A DNA stretch of 64,000 bases from Pelomonas sp047654785 (GTDB lineage: Bacteria; Pseudomonadota; Gammaproteobacteria; Burkholderiales; Burkholderiaceae_C): the NCBI RefSeq assembly GCF_047654785.1, contig NZ_JASGKQ010000002.1, forward strand, positions 496,001 to 560,000, read 5' to 3'. Positions 52,789 through 61,599 of the stretch are shown here, piece by piece. Every line of letters begins with the position of its first letter. Position 1 is the stretch's first letter. Both the position numbers and the translations under genes were made by a program. The notes beneath the pieces are model-generated. The model did no database searches. It saw nothing but the letters and a program-made list of their open reading frames with translations, and had not been told where the DNA came from.

Positions 52789-54153
52789 TCAGCGCAGCGG
52801 CTGGGCCAGCAGCCGGTCCAGCGCGAGCGCCGCCAGCGCCTTGGCGCCCACGGGCATGGCGTCCTCGTCGAAGTCGAACAGCGGCGAGTGGTTGGGCGCC
52901 GGCGGCCGGCCCTTGGGCGGCGCGCCGAGGATGAAGAAGAAGCCGGGCACCTTCAGCTGGAGCTGGTAGTCGGAGAAGTCTTCCGAGCCGCTGACCAGCG
53001 GGATCTGGACCGCCTTGCCGCCCGTGGCGGCCTGCAGCACCGGCACCGCCTGCCTGGACAGCTCGGCCGGGTTCTCCGTGGGCGGGTAGGAGACGGCACT
53101 GAAGCTCACCTCGGCCTTGGCGCCGCTGGCGTCGGCGATGGCGGTGGCCGTGTGGACGATGCGCTTCTTTGCGTCGTCGCGCAGCTGGTTGTCGAAGGTG
53201 CGCAGCGTGCCCAGCATGTCCACGGTGTCCGGGATGATGTTCTCCCGGTTGCCGCCGTTGATGGCGCCGATGCTCACCACCGTGGGCACGGCCGTGATGT
53301 TGAGCTGGCGGCTGACGATGGTGTTCAGGCCGTTGATGATCTGCGCGGACGCCGTGATCGGGTCCACGCCGTCCCACGGCCGCGAGCCGTGCGTCTGCCG
53401 GCCGGTCACCTTGATGCTGAAGCCGTCCGCGCCGGCCATCATCGGGCCGACGCGGTAGCCGACGCTGCCGGTGGCCGGGCCGGGCGCCAGGTGCAGCCCG
53501 TAGATCGCATCGACCTTGGGGTCGTCCAGCACGCCGTCGGCGATCATGGCCTTGGCGCCGAACGGGTCGTCCTCGTGCTTCGGGTGCTCGGAGCGGCCTT
53601 CCTCGGCGGGCTGGAAGATGAACTTCACCGTGCCGGGGAGCTGCGCGCGCATGCCCGCCAGCATTTCGGCCACGCCCATCAGGATGGCGGTGTGGCCGTC
53701 ATGCCCGCAGGCGTGCATCACCGGCGACTCCTTGCCGAAGTTGCGCCCGACGGCGGTGGAGGCGAAGGGCAGGCCAGTGTGCTCCTTGACCGGCAGCGCA
53801 TCCATGTCGGCGCGCAGCGCCACGACGGTGGCGCCCGGCAGCCCGCCCTTGAGCAGGCCCACCACGCCGGTGCCGCCGACGCCCGTCTTCACCGCCATGC
53901 CCAGCGCGCGCAGGTGGGCGGCGACGATCTTCGCGGTGCGCAGCTCCTGGCCGGAGAGTTCCGGGTGCTGGTGCAGGTCGCGCCGCCAGGCCACCATCCT
54001 GGGCTTCACCGCGTCGGCGCGCTGGCCCAGCTCCTGCAGCTGCGCGGGCGGGATCGCCTGGGCTGCGGCGGCGCAGGCGAAGCCGCCCGCGACGGCCGCC
54101 GCCACGGCCAGGCGCGCCGGCTTGCGGCGCCAGGAAACATCGGTCATCGGCAT
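52789..54153 (-). CDS. Exported M20-family amidohydrolase (hippurate/IAA-amino-acid hydrolase type)
   Basis: This is a 454-residue metal-dependent amidohydrolase. An N-terminal signal peptide (ARLAVAAAVAGGFACAAAAQA) precedes the catalytic domain. MVAWRRDLHQHPELSGQE, ALRADMDALPV, VMHACGHDGHTAILMG and IFQPAEEG carry the metal ligands, and MAGADGFSIKVTGRQTHGSRPW opens the dimerisation lid. The substrates are N-acyl amino acids. GAGGAGG lies 6 nt before the ATG at 54153. It lies 21 nt downstream of the acyl-CoA ligase gene. Confidence 0.94.
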   Translation of the reverse strand: MPMTDVSWRRKPARLAVAAAVAGGFACAAAAQAIPPAQLQELGQRADAVKPRMVAWRRDLHQHPELSGQELRTAKIVAAHLRALGMAVKTGVGGTGVVGLLKGGLPGATVVALRADMDALPVKEHTGLPFASTAVGRNFGKESPVMHACGHDGHTAILMGVAEMLAGMRAQLPGTVKFIFQPAEEGRSEHPKHEDDPFGAKAMIADGVLDDPKVDAIYGLHLAPGPATGSVGYRVGPMMAGADGFSIKVTGRQTHGSRPWDGVDPITASAQIINGLNTIVSRQLNITAVPTVVSIGAINGGNRENIIPDTVDMLGTLRTFDNQLRDDAKKRIVHTATAIADASGAKAEVSFSAVSYPPTENPAELSRQAVPVLQAATGGKAVQIPLVSGSEDFSDYQLQLKVPGFFFILGAPPKGRPPAPNHSPLFDFDEDAMPVGAKALAALALDRLLAQPLR

Positions 54154-54174
54154 GGAAGTCCTCCTCTCAAGCTC

Positions 54175-55878
54175 TCAGGCGGCGGCCGCGGCGCGCTTGC
54201 GCGCTTCCTCGTCGACCAGGTCCTTCTTGGACAGCTTGCCCACGGCGGTCTTGGGCAGCGCGCTGCGGATCTCCAGCGCCTGCACCATCTCGTGCTTGCC
54301 CAGCTTGTCCTTCAGGAAGGCCTGCAGCTGCTCCAGCGTGAACGCCTCGGCGCCGGGCTTGAGCACGACGAAGGCCTTGGGCGACTGGCCGCGGTAGCTG
54401 TCGGGGATGCCGATCACGCACACCTCGCCCACCGACGGGTGCTGGTAGATGGCTTCCTCCAGCACGCGCGGGTAGACGTTGAAGCCGCTGCACAGCAGCA
54501 TGTCCTTGCAGCGGTCGACGATGAACAGATAGCCCTCGTCGTCCATGTAGGCCACGTCGCCGGTGCGGAAGAAGCCGTCGAAGGTGGTGTCCGCGGCGGT
54601 GGCCTCGGGGTTCTTCCAGTAGCCCTTCATGACGTTGGGGCCGCTGATGCACATCTCGCCCTTCTCGCCCTGCGCGACGTAGCGGCTGGGGTCGTCGAGC
54701 GACAGCAGCTTGATGGTGATGCCGGGCAGCGGGATGCCGCAGGAGCCGGCCTTGCTGCGCCTGATCGGCGAGAAGGTGCCGGTCGGCGAGGTTTCGGTCA
54801 TGCCCCAGCCCTCGGAGACCTCGGTGCCGGTGATCGCGGTGTAGCGCTGCCCGACCTCGACCGGCAGCGGCGCGCCGCCCGAGCCGCAATACTTGAGCGT
54901 GCGCAGGTCGTACTGGGGCGTGTCGGGGTGCGAGATCAGCGCGGTGAACATCGTCGGCACGCCGCAGAACATCGTGATCTTCTTGTTGGCGATGTCCTCC
55001 AGTGCCGCTTTCGGGTCGAAGCGCATGTGCTGGATGATCTCGGCGCCCACGCGGATGCCGAACAGCATGTTGACGGTGAGCGCGTAGATGTGGAACGGCG
55101 GCAGCACGCCCAGCAGGCGCTCGTCGCCGGGCGTCAGCAGCGGGGTCTCGTACTGGGTGGATTCGTGGTACTGCTCGGCGGCGGCGCTCAGGTTGGCGTG
55201 CGTGAGCATGGCGCCCTTGGGCAGGCCGGTGGTGCCGCCGGTGTACTGCAGCACCGCGATGGCCTCGGCCGGGTCGGCGATGGGGTGGCGGGTGTAGGCG
55301 CCGTCGTTGTCCAGCAGGTCGGCGAACCTGAGGTGCCGCTCGTCCCACACCACGTCGGACGTTTCCTTGCGCTCCTTCATCCGGGCGGCCACGGCGTCGG
55401 GCGCCGGAGTCATCTCGGCGACGTTGCCGACGATCAGCTTCTTCAGGCGCGTCTTGCCCAGCATGCCGGCCATCTGCGGGTAGAGCGCGGCCAGGTCCAG
55501 CGTGAAGAGGAAGTCGGTCTGGCTGTCCTCGATCTTGTGCTCCAGCACCTTGGCGGCGTCGAGCGGCGAGTAGTTCACCACCGTGCCGCCGGCCTTCAGG
55601 ATGCTGAAGAAGGCGACGATGGTGTGCGGCGAATTGGGCAGGAAGAGGCCCACGTGCACGCCCGGGCCCACGCCGAGCGCCTGCAGGCCCTTGGCGCCGC
55701 GGTCGGTGAGCGCGCCCAGTTCGCGGTAGCTCAGCCGCCGGCCCATGAACTCCACGGCGGGGTTGTCGGGGAAGCGCGCGACGGCGTCTTCCAGCAGCTG
55801 CTGGACGGGGGCGGGCTTGAATTGGAGGTCCCACCGCATGCTCTTCGGGTAGGACGCCAGCCAGGGCGTTGGGTTCAT
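54175..55878 (-). CDS. Long-chain fatty acid-CoA ligase (AMP-forming)
   Basis: This is a 567-residue adenylate-forming ligase. The P-loop LQYTGGTTGLPKGAMLTH, EGWGMTETSP, GDVAYMDDEGYLFIVDRCKDML, and LPKTAVGKLSKKDL with the catalytic Lys are all intact. It makes acyl-CoA from fatty acid, ATP and CoA. In this neighbourhood it would feed WS/DGAT wax-ester synthesis or beta-oxidation. GGAG precedes the ATG. The gene is 110 nt after the phasin gene. Confidence 0.95.
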   Translation of the reverse strand: MNPTPWLASYPKSMRWDLQFKPAPVQQLLEDAVARFPDNPAVEFMGRRLSYRELGALTDRGAKGLQALGVGPGVHVGLFLPNSPHTIVAFFSILKAGGTVVNYSPLDAAKVLEHKIEDSQTDFLFTLDLAALYPQMAGMLGKTRLKKLIVGNVAEMTPAPDAVAARMKERKETSDVVWDERHLRFADLLDNDGAYTRHPIADPAEAIAVLQYTGGTTGLPKGAMLTHANLSAAAEQYHESTQYETPLLTPGDERLLGVLPPFHIYALTVNMLFGIRVGAEIIQHMRFDPKAALEDIANKKITMFCGVPTMFTALISHPDTPQYDLRTLKYCGSGGAPLPVEVGQRYTAITGTEVSEGWGMTETSPTGTFSPIRRSKAGSCGIPLPGITIKLLSLDDPSRYVAQGEKGEMCISGPNVMKGYWKNPEATAADTTFDGFFRTGDVAYMDDEGYLFIVDRCKDMLLCSGFNVYPRVLEEAIYQHPSVGEVCVIGIPDSYRGQSPKAFVVLKPGAEAFTLEQLQAFLKDKLGKHEMVQALEIRSALPKTAVGKLSKKDLVDEEARKRAAAAA

Positions 55879-55988
55879 GAGTCGTCTCCGTGGCGTCCGG
55901 GTGGGGCGCCGTTCGTGATGGGGGCCCGCCTGCGGCTGCGGGCGCGCGGTTCGTGGATGGGGCGAGCCAGGGCCGCCCCGCGCGCCGC

Positions 55989-56459
55989 CTACTTCTTCGG
56001 CGCGAGCAGCTGCTGCAGGCTGGCCATGTTCTCCTGCAGCCGGTCCTGCAGCACCTTCCAGGTGTCGCTGCGGGCCTTGGCCTCCATCTCCGAGAGCTCG
56101 CGGAAGTTCTCGATGGCGCGCTGCACGCCGCCCTTGACGGCCTCGCCGGCCGCCTTGGCGGGCGCGTCGGCGCCGCGGACCTCCTTCATCGCCGCCTGCC
56201 ATTCGGCCAGCGTCTCGGCCAGGATCTCGTTGCGCCGCTCGACCAGCGACTTGATGCCCTCATAGGCCTGGCGCTGCGCCTCGGCGATGGTTTCGAGGTC
56301 CTTGCGCTGCCAGTCGGCCAGCGCGGACAGGTCCACGCCGGGCAGCTTGAACTGCTCGGCCAGGCCTTTCAGGTCGTCCAGCGTCGGCAGGCCGGGCCAG
56401 GCGGCCGGTGCGCTCGCGCTCGTCTTGGCCGTCGTGCCGGCCTTCTTGCGGGTTGCCAT
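55989..56459 (-). CDS. Phasin family protein
   Basis: This is a 156-residue, almost wholly helical protein with a Lys/Thr/Ala N-terminal tail. The DLKGLAEQFKLPGVDLSALADWQRKDLETIAEAQRQ-type start and the long amphipathic helix with YEGIKSLVERRNEILAETL match granule-associated phasins. Phasins coat PHA or lipid granules and set their number and size. AGGAG lies about 8 nt before the ATG. The gene is between MFS transporter and acyl-CoA ligase genes in the same orientation. Confidence 0.85.
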   Translation of the reverse strand: MATRKKAGTTAKTSASAPAAWPGLPTLDDLKGLAEQFKLPGVDLSALADWQRKDLETIAEAQRQAYEGIKSLVERRNEILAETLAEWQAAMKEVRGADAPAKAAGEAVKGGVQRAIENFRELSEMEAKARSDTWKVLQDRLQENMASLQQLLAPKK

Positions 56460-56484
56460 GGGGATGCTCCTGAGGGGTTGAAAA

Positions 56485-57801
56485 CTAGGCCTGGCGGCCG
56501 TTGCGCATCGCGGCGGCGTCGGCCGAGAAGGTGCGGCTGGCGAACAGCAGCGCGACGCCGGTGACCAGCAGCGCGATCGGCACCACGACCATCGCCTCGT
56601 GCAGGCCGATGCCGCGGAAGTGGTCGGTCATCTGCGTCGCGCCGGCCGCGGCCATCGCGGCCTTCGCGGCGTGGTCGGACCAGGCGCCGGTGATCAGCGG
56701 GCCGGCGGAGCCGCCCAGCACGTACAGCACCGCGAAGAACACGGCCATCGCGGTGGCCCGCAGGCGGGGCTCGACGATGTCCTGGATCGCCGGGTAGGCG
56801 CAGTTGTAGAAGTTGTACTGCAGCAGCCAGCCGAGCGCGAACAGCGCGACGAACGCGGTGAACTCCTCCGCGCCGGTCCGCAGCGCGAACCACACCAGCG
56901 CCGCGGCGCCGAACATGCTCAGCGCGCCGTAGATCAGCCGGGCGCGCTCGTTGATCTGGTGCAGCTTGTCGGCGATCAGCGCGCCCAGCGTCAGGCCGAC
57001 CAGGCCGGAGATGCCGACGATCACTCCGGTGGCCATGCCGGCGCTGGCCAGCGGCAGCTGGAAGTAGCGCTGCACCAGCGGCACCAGGAAGGCGTTGGCC
57101 GCATACGAGGCCAGGTTGAGCGTGATGCCGGCGACGATGATGGCCCACATGGTGCGGATGCTCAGGATCTTGCGCAGCGGCCGGTCGATCTTCTGCTCGG
57201 TGACCTGCTGCGTCTCGGCGGCGCCGCGCGCGGGCTCGCGGATGAAGAACATGAACACCGCCAGCACCAGGCCCGGCACCATGGCGACGAAGAACGGCGC
57301 CCGCCAGCTGCCGAAGGCCTTGGCCATCGCGCCGATGGTGAAGAAGGCCAGCACCAGGCCGATGGGCAGCCCGAGCATGAAGATGCCGATCGCGCGCGAG
57401 CGCTTGTTGGCCGGGAACAGGTCGCCGATCATGGCCGAGGCGGCGGGCGCGTAGCTGGCCTCGCCGACGCCCACGGCCAGGCGCACAAAGAAGAACGAGG
57501 TGTAGTTCCACGCCGCGCCGGAGGCGCCGGTCAGCAGGCTCCAGGCCGCCAGGCCCCAGCCCATGATGGACTTGCGCGATGCGCGGTCCGCCAGGCGCCC
57601 GAGCGGGATGCCGGCCAGCGCGTAGACGACCGTGAAGCCGCCGGCCAGCAGGCCCAGCTCGGTGTCGCTCAGGCCGAACTCCTTGCGGATGGGCTCGGTC
57701 AGCACCGCCGGGATCGTGCGGTCGAAGAAATTGAACAGGTTGGCGAGGAACAGCAGGAACAGGATGCGCCAGGCGTTGTTCGCTTGTTTGTCTTTGTCCA
57801 T
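56485..57801 (-). CDS. MFS transporter, spinster-like
   Basis: This is a 438-residue protein with twelve hydrophobic segments. NLFNFFDRTIPAVL is the helix-1 motif of the spinster-like group, then GLLAGGFTVVYALAGIPLGRLADRASRKSIM is the MFS signature loop. VGVGEASYAPAASAMIGDLFP follows. Spinster-like proteins carry sphingolipid, lysolipid or organic acid substrates; here a lipid-related cargo is plausible but unproven. GGAGACACCC precedes the ATG. It lies between the WS/DGAT and phasin genes. Confidence 0.9.
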   Translation of the reverse strand: MDKDKQANNAWRILFLLFLANLFNFFDRTIPAVLTEPIRKEFGLSDTELGLLAGGFTVVYALAGIPLGRLADRASRKSIMGWGLAAWSLLTGASGAAWNYTSFFFVRLAVGVGEASYAPAASAMIGDLFPANKRSRAIGIFMLGLPIGLVLAFFTIGAMAKAFGSWRAPFFVAMVPGLVLAVFMFFIREPARGAAETQQVTEQKIDRPLRKILSIRTMWAIIVAGITLNLASYAANAFLVPLVQRYFQLPLASAGMATGVIVGISGLVGLTLGALIADKLHQINERARLIYGALSMFGAAALVWFALRTGAEEFTAFVALFALGWLLQYNFYNCAYPAIQDIVEPRLRATAMAVFFAVLYVLGGSAGPLITGAWSDHAAKAAMAAAGATQMTDHFRGIGLHEAMVVVPIALLVTGVALLFASRTFSADAAAMRNGRQA

Positions 57802-57855
57802 GGGTGTCTCCGGGTGTTGTTGTCGTCCATCGGGCCGGCCCGTGCCGGCGTGGGG

Positions 57856-59472
57856 CTAGGTCCTGGCCCGCGCCGCGCCGCCGGTGCGTTTGGCGGCGGG
57901 CTTCTTGGCGGCGGCCTTGCGGGCCGGCGCGGGCGCCGGGGCCGGGGCCGGGCCGGGCTGGGCCGCCGCGCGCGGCTTGCGCGGCGCGGCGCTGGCGGGT
58001 TTGGGCTTGGGCTTGCCGGCGGCGGGCGGGGGCGCCGCCTCGGCCGGGGCCGGTGCATCGACGCCCGGTAGCCGCTCGATCTCCCGGAGCGCCGCGCGCA
58101 GGTGGCCGATCAGCTCGTAGGACTCCTCCTGGGACAGGATGCGGCGGCAGGCCGTGACGCCGAAGTCCAGCGATCCGGCATAGCTCTGCACGGTGATGTT
58201 CAGCGCGCTGCCGTGGTAGGGGATGGACACCGGGTAGAAGTGCGCCATGCGCGCACCGCACACGTACAGCGGCACCGGCGGCCCCGGCACGTTGGAGATC
58301 AGCACATTGGCCAGCGGCGGCACGCTGCGCGGCAGGTTGGAGCGGCCGTACAGCGAGGCCATGCTGGTCAGGAACCAGGGCGCGCCGGTCACCGGTACGT
58401 CCACGCCCAGCACCGGCTTGAGCTCGCGGACGACGGCCTTGGCCGCCTCGGACGAGGTGTGGATGGCCTTGAAGCGCTCCGCCGGGTCGTCGATGTCGGT
58501 GGCCAGGTCCACGCGGACCATGGACACCTGGTTGTTCATCGAATCGTCGCCCTCGGCGCGCAGGCTCACCGGCACGGCGGCGATCAGCGCCTCCTTGGGC
58601 AGCAGGCCGCGCTCCTTCATGAAGCGGCGCAGCGCGGTGCTGCACATCGCCATGACGATGGTGTTGACGGTGCCGCCGACGCGCTTGCCCAGCTGCTTCA
58701 GGTCGTCGAAGGGCACCGACATCGTCGTGAACGAGCGCTGGTTCGTGATCGGCACGTTGAACATCGCCTTGGGCGCCAGGCCGAGGTTGATGGCGCGTTC
58801 GCCCTTGGCGGTGCGCTGGCTGGCGATCACCTGGCCCGCGGCGCCCAGCGCCTTGACGGCGGTGGGCAGCAGCCCGGCGAGCTTGCGGTACTGCCGCGCC
58901 GTGTTCGACACCGCCGCCCCCAGCAGCTCCGCCATGCCGAGCTGGTAGTTGCCGCCGCCGCGCTTGCGGGCGGGGGGGCGCACCTTGCGCACCTCGGGCG
59001 TCGTGTCGTACATCACCTTGGCCAGCTCCGTGCCGGCCTTGCCGTCCACGCCGCTGTGGTGGGCCTTGGAGTAGAAGGCGACCTGCCCGTTCTCCAGGCC
59101 CTCGATGACGTACATCTCCCACAGCGGCCGGCTGCGGTCCAGCAGCGTCGAATGGAGGCGGGCGATCAGCGTGTCGAGCTGCTCCATCGTGCCGGGCCGC
59201 CGCAGCGTCAGGCTGCGCACGTGGTGGTCGATGTCGATGTCGTCGTCGTCGATCCAGACCGGCTCGGCCAGCTCGAAGGGCATGGGCGCGAGCTTGCGGT
59301 TCAGCACCGTGGCCAGGTGCAGCCGGTCGCGGATCATGGCCTTGACGTCTTCGTAGAAGTCGCCGTCGTAGCCCTCGGGCAGGTCCAGCAGCAGCAGGCT
59401 GGCCACGTGCATCGGGGTCTCGGGGGTTTCGAAGTGCAGGAACGAGGCGTCGATGCCGCTGAGGTGATTCAT
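57856..59472 (-). CDS. WS/DGAT wax ester synthase / diacylglycerol acyltransferase with basic Ala/Pro/Lys tail
   Basis: This is a 538-residue enzyme. The catalytic motif AHHSGVDGKAG (His138, His139, Asp143) is intact, and the later NVLISNVPGPPVPLYVCGARM and SYAGSLDFGVTA are WS/DGAT signatures. It joins acyl-CoA to fatty alcohol or diacylglycerol at lipid-droplet surfaces. After about residue 465 a tail of some 70 residues consists mostly of Ala, Pro and Lys/Arg (such as KPKPKPASAAPRKPRAA and ARKAAAKKPAAKRTGG), resembling PhaF/histone-H1-like tails. It is longer than typical members (about 460-480) because of this tail. Confidence 0.92.
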   Translation of the reverse strand: MNHLSGIDASFLHFETPETPMHVASLLLLDLPEGYDGDFYEDVKAMIRDRLHLATVLNRKLAPMPFELAEPVWIDDDDIDIDHHVRSLTLRRPGTMEQLDTLIARLHSTLLDRSRPLWEMYVIEGLENGQVAFYSKAHHSGVDGKAGTELAKVMYDTTPEVRKVRPPARKRGGGNYQLGMAELLGAAVSNTARQYRKLAGLLPTAVKALGAAGQVIASQRTAKGERAINLGLAPKAMFNVPITNQRSFTTMSVPFDDLKQLGKRVGGTVNTIVMAMCSTALRRFMKERGLLPKEALIAAVPVSLRAEGDDSMNNQVSMVRVDLATDIDDPAERFKAIHTSSEAAKAVVRELKPVLGVDVPVTGAPWFLTSMASLYGRSNLPRSVPPLANVLISNVPGPPVPLYVCGARMAHFYPVSIPYHGSALNITVQSYAGSLDFGVTACRRILSQEESYELIGHLRAALREIERLPGVDAPAPAEAAPPPAAGKPKPKPASAAPRKPRAAAQPGPAPAPAPAPARKAAAKKPAAKRTGGAARART

Positions 59473-59545
59473 GGCGGGATGTCTTTCGATCGGCAGGGGA
59501 AGGGCGGAATGGGGTGGCGCGCGGGCCGCCGGGCGGCGCGGGGCG

Positions 59546-59677
59546 TCAGGCGGCCGGTGCCGCGCGCCGGCCCGTCCCGTCGTCGACCGGGAGCTTCGTT
59601 GGCGGCTCGGCCCGGCGAGCCGGCGCGTGGCGGCCGTCGTCGAGCGAGCGCAGGCCGTGCCTGGGCGTATCGTTCAT
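59546..59677 (-). CDS. Small basic protein (43 residues), first ORF before WS/DGAT
   Basis: This candidate gene starts at an ATG preceded by GGAGACGAGAC, a ribosome-binding site nearly identical to those of the acyl-CoA ligase and MFS genes downstream. It encodes 43 residues (MNDTPRHGLRSLDDGRHAPA and onward), Arg- and Pro-rich, with no recognised domain. It stops 73 nt before the WS/DGAT start. The AT-richer DNA around 59700-59760, including TTTTATGTGC, probably holds the operon promoter. It could be a real small protein or a leader ORF. Confidence 0.45.
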   Translation of the reverse strand: MNDTPRHGLRSLDDGRHAPARRAEPPTKLPVDDGTGRRAAPAA

Positions 59678-59822
59678 GTCTCGTCTCCAGTGGCGTCGGA
59701 GCGGGGACGCCTGTCGTTTTATGTGCTTTCCGCCTGCTGCTGCGGCGGCGCTCCGGGTGCGCGCATCTTTGCGCGTGTGCGCGGACCGGGGAAAGGTGAA
59801 GTCTGACCGCTTTCCGGTGATT

Positions 59823-60599
59823 TCAGGCGCGGTGCGGGTCGGGGTAGAGCCTGCCGCGCAGCCCGCTGCGGTCGAACGGCCGCCACTGCCCCGGCGGCTG
59901 CGCCAGCCGGTCGGCGATCGCGTAGAGCACTGCCGGGTTGTGGCCCAGCCCGCAGTGGCTGCCCTCGACTTCGATGTTCTCCGACGTCGGCCCCTCGCGC
60001 TCCAGGCAGCCCTGCCAGGCGACGATGCCGTCGCTGCGGCTGAAGATCGCCGTCGCGGGCACCGGCGGCGGGCGCTTCGCGTCCTCGCGGTGCGGCCAGT
60101 CGTCGACGCTGTGGCCGCTGACCGCCTCGTACAGCCGCCAGGCATTGCTCGCGCGCGGCGCGCCGCCGAAGGGGCTGCCCAGCGTGATCACGCCGCGCAC
60201 CCGCTGCGGCGCGCGGCGTGCCATCTCGCGCGCGAAGATGCCGCCCAGGCTCCAGCCGACCAGGCTGACCGGCTGGCCGTGGCGCTCGTGGAGCTCCGCC
60301 AGCCGGGCGTCCAGCTGTTCCTCGACGCCGGGGCGCAGGCCGAAGTTGTTGCCCAGCTTCCAGCCATGCGCCTGGTAGCCCCGGTCGCGCAGGAAGGCGC
60401 GCAGCGGCAGCGTCGAGCGGTCGCTGGCGGCCAGGCCGGGCAGCACCAGCACCGGATGGCCGTCGCCGGCGGGCGCGCGGCGCAGCAGCGGCGCCATCGC
60501 GAAGAAGGCCGACAGCTCGGCGACGGCGCGCGCCTCCAGCATCAGCAGGCGCCGGGACGGCGGCAGGGAGGGGTCGGTTTCAGCCACGGGTCGAGCCAT
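59823..60599 (-). CDS. Alpha/beta-fold hydrolase (paralogue A)
   Basis: This is a 258-residue serine hydrolase. The nucleophile elbow is LVGWSLGGIF, the acid is in SRSDGIVAW, and the base is in GSHCGLGHNP. VLVLPGLAASDRST near residue 55 makes the oxyanion region. It is nearly the same length as, and clearly related along its whole length to, the divergently encoded hydrolase 211 nt away. It belongs to the lipase/acyltransferase-like hydrolases; a lipid or PHA substrate is suggested only by the neighbourhood. No signal peptide is visible. Confidence 0.87.
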   Translation of the reverse strand: MARPVAETDPSLPPSRRLLMLEARAVAELSAFFAMAPLLRRAPAGDGHPVLVLPGLAASDRSTLPLRAFLRDRGYQAHGWKLGNNFGLRPGVEEQLDARLAELHERHGQPVSLVGWSLGGIFAREMARRAPQRVRGVITLGSPFGGAPRASNAWRLYEAVSGHSVDDWPHREDAKRPPPVPATAIFSRSDGIVAWQGCLEREGPTSENIEVEGSHCGLGHNPAVLYAIADRLAQPPGQWRPFDRSGLRGRLYPDPHRA

Positions 60600-60810
60600 C
60601 AGGTGGAGCCACGAAGGGCGGGCGCAGGCGCGGAATGCGGCGCAGCTTCCGGCGTTTGCGCCACGCCAGAAAGGTTGCAACGGGCCAGTTCGCGGTGAAT
60701 TCCGGACGCGCTGTCGCAAGCGCGCATGGGTGCTGCGCCTCGGCGTTCCCAAGCGGCGCCGCCTGCGGGAAGATGCCCGGGCGTTGATGGATTCGAAAGG
60801 AGAACGCACG

Positions 60811-61587
60811 ATGAACAGCTCAACCGCCCTGGCCCCGCCGCCCCGCCTGCTCCAGTGGCTGGAGTGGCGCGCGATGGGCGAGATGACCGCCACCGCGCTG
60901 CTCGCGCCGACGCTGGCGCTCGCGCCGCGCGGCGATGGCCACCCGGTGCTGGTGCTGCCCGGCCTGGCCGCCAGCGACCGCTCGACGCTGCTGCTGCGCG
61001 CCTTCCTGCGCGACCGGGGCTACCAGGTGCATGGCTGGGGCCAGGGCCGCAACCTCGGCCCCCGGGACGGCGTGCGCGAAACCATGCTCGCGCAGCTGGA
61101 CCGCATCGCCGACGCCAGCGGCCGCCAGGTCAGCGTGGTTGGCTGGAGCCTGGGCGGCATGTATGCGCGCATGCTGGCGCAGGAGCGGCCGGACGCGGTG
61201 CGCGGCGTGGTCATGCTGGGCAGCCCGGTCGGCGGCCACCCCTACGCGACGCGCGCCTGGCGGCTCTACGAGATGGCCAGCGGCCGCAGCGCCCACGAGG
61301 ACGCGCGGGAATGGTCCGGCGCCGTCGACCCGGACACGGTGCCCCGCACCTCCATCTGGAGCCGCAGCGACGGCATCGTCGCCTGGCGCAACAGCGTCGT
61401 GCCGGTCGCCGCGCGCAGCGAGAACATCACCGTGTACGGCAGCCACCTGGGTCTGGGTGCGAACGCCGCAGTGCTGTACGCGGTGGGCGACCGGCTGGCG
61501 CAGCCGCAGGGGCAGTGGCAGGCCTTCAAGCCGCCCGCGCTGCTGCGGGCGCTGTACCCGCGCGTGGACGCCGCCCGGGCGGCGTGA
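60811..61587 (+). CDS. Alpha/beta-fold hydrolase (paralogue B)
   Basis: This is a 258-residue serine hydrolase and paralogue of the gene at 59823. Shared blocks include GDGHPVLVLPGLAASDRST, LRAFLRDRGYQ, VGWSLGG, AWRLYE, SRSDGIVAW and QWQAFKP versus QWRPFDR. The catalytic triad is Ser in VVGWSLGGM, Asp in SRSDGIV and His in GSHLGLG. AAGGAG lies 8 nt before the ATG at 60811. The two copies are divergent around a 211-nt region with no other gene. Confidence 0.87.
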   Translation: MNSSTALAPPPRLLQWLEWRAMGEMTATALLAPTLALAPRGDGHPVLVLPGLAASDRSTLLLRAFLRDRGYQVHGWGQGRNLGPRDGVRETMLAQLDRIADASGRQVSVVGWSLGGMYARMLAQERPDAVRGVVMLGSPVGGHPYATRAWRLYEMASGRSAHEDAREWSGAVDPDTVPRTSIWSRSDGIVAWRNSVVPVAARSENITVYGSHLGLGANAAVLYAVGDRLAQPQGQWQAFKPPALLRALYPRVDAARAA

Positions 61588-61599
61588 CGCGGCCGGCGG

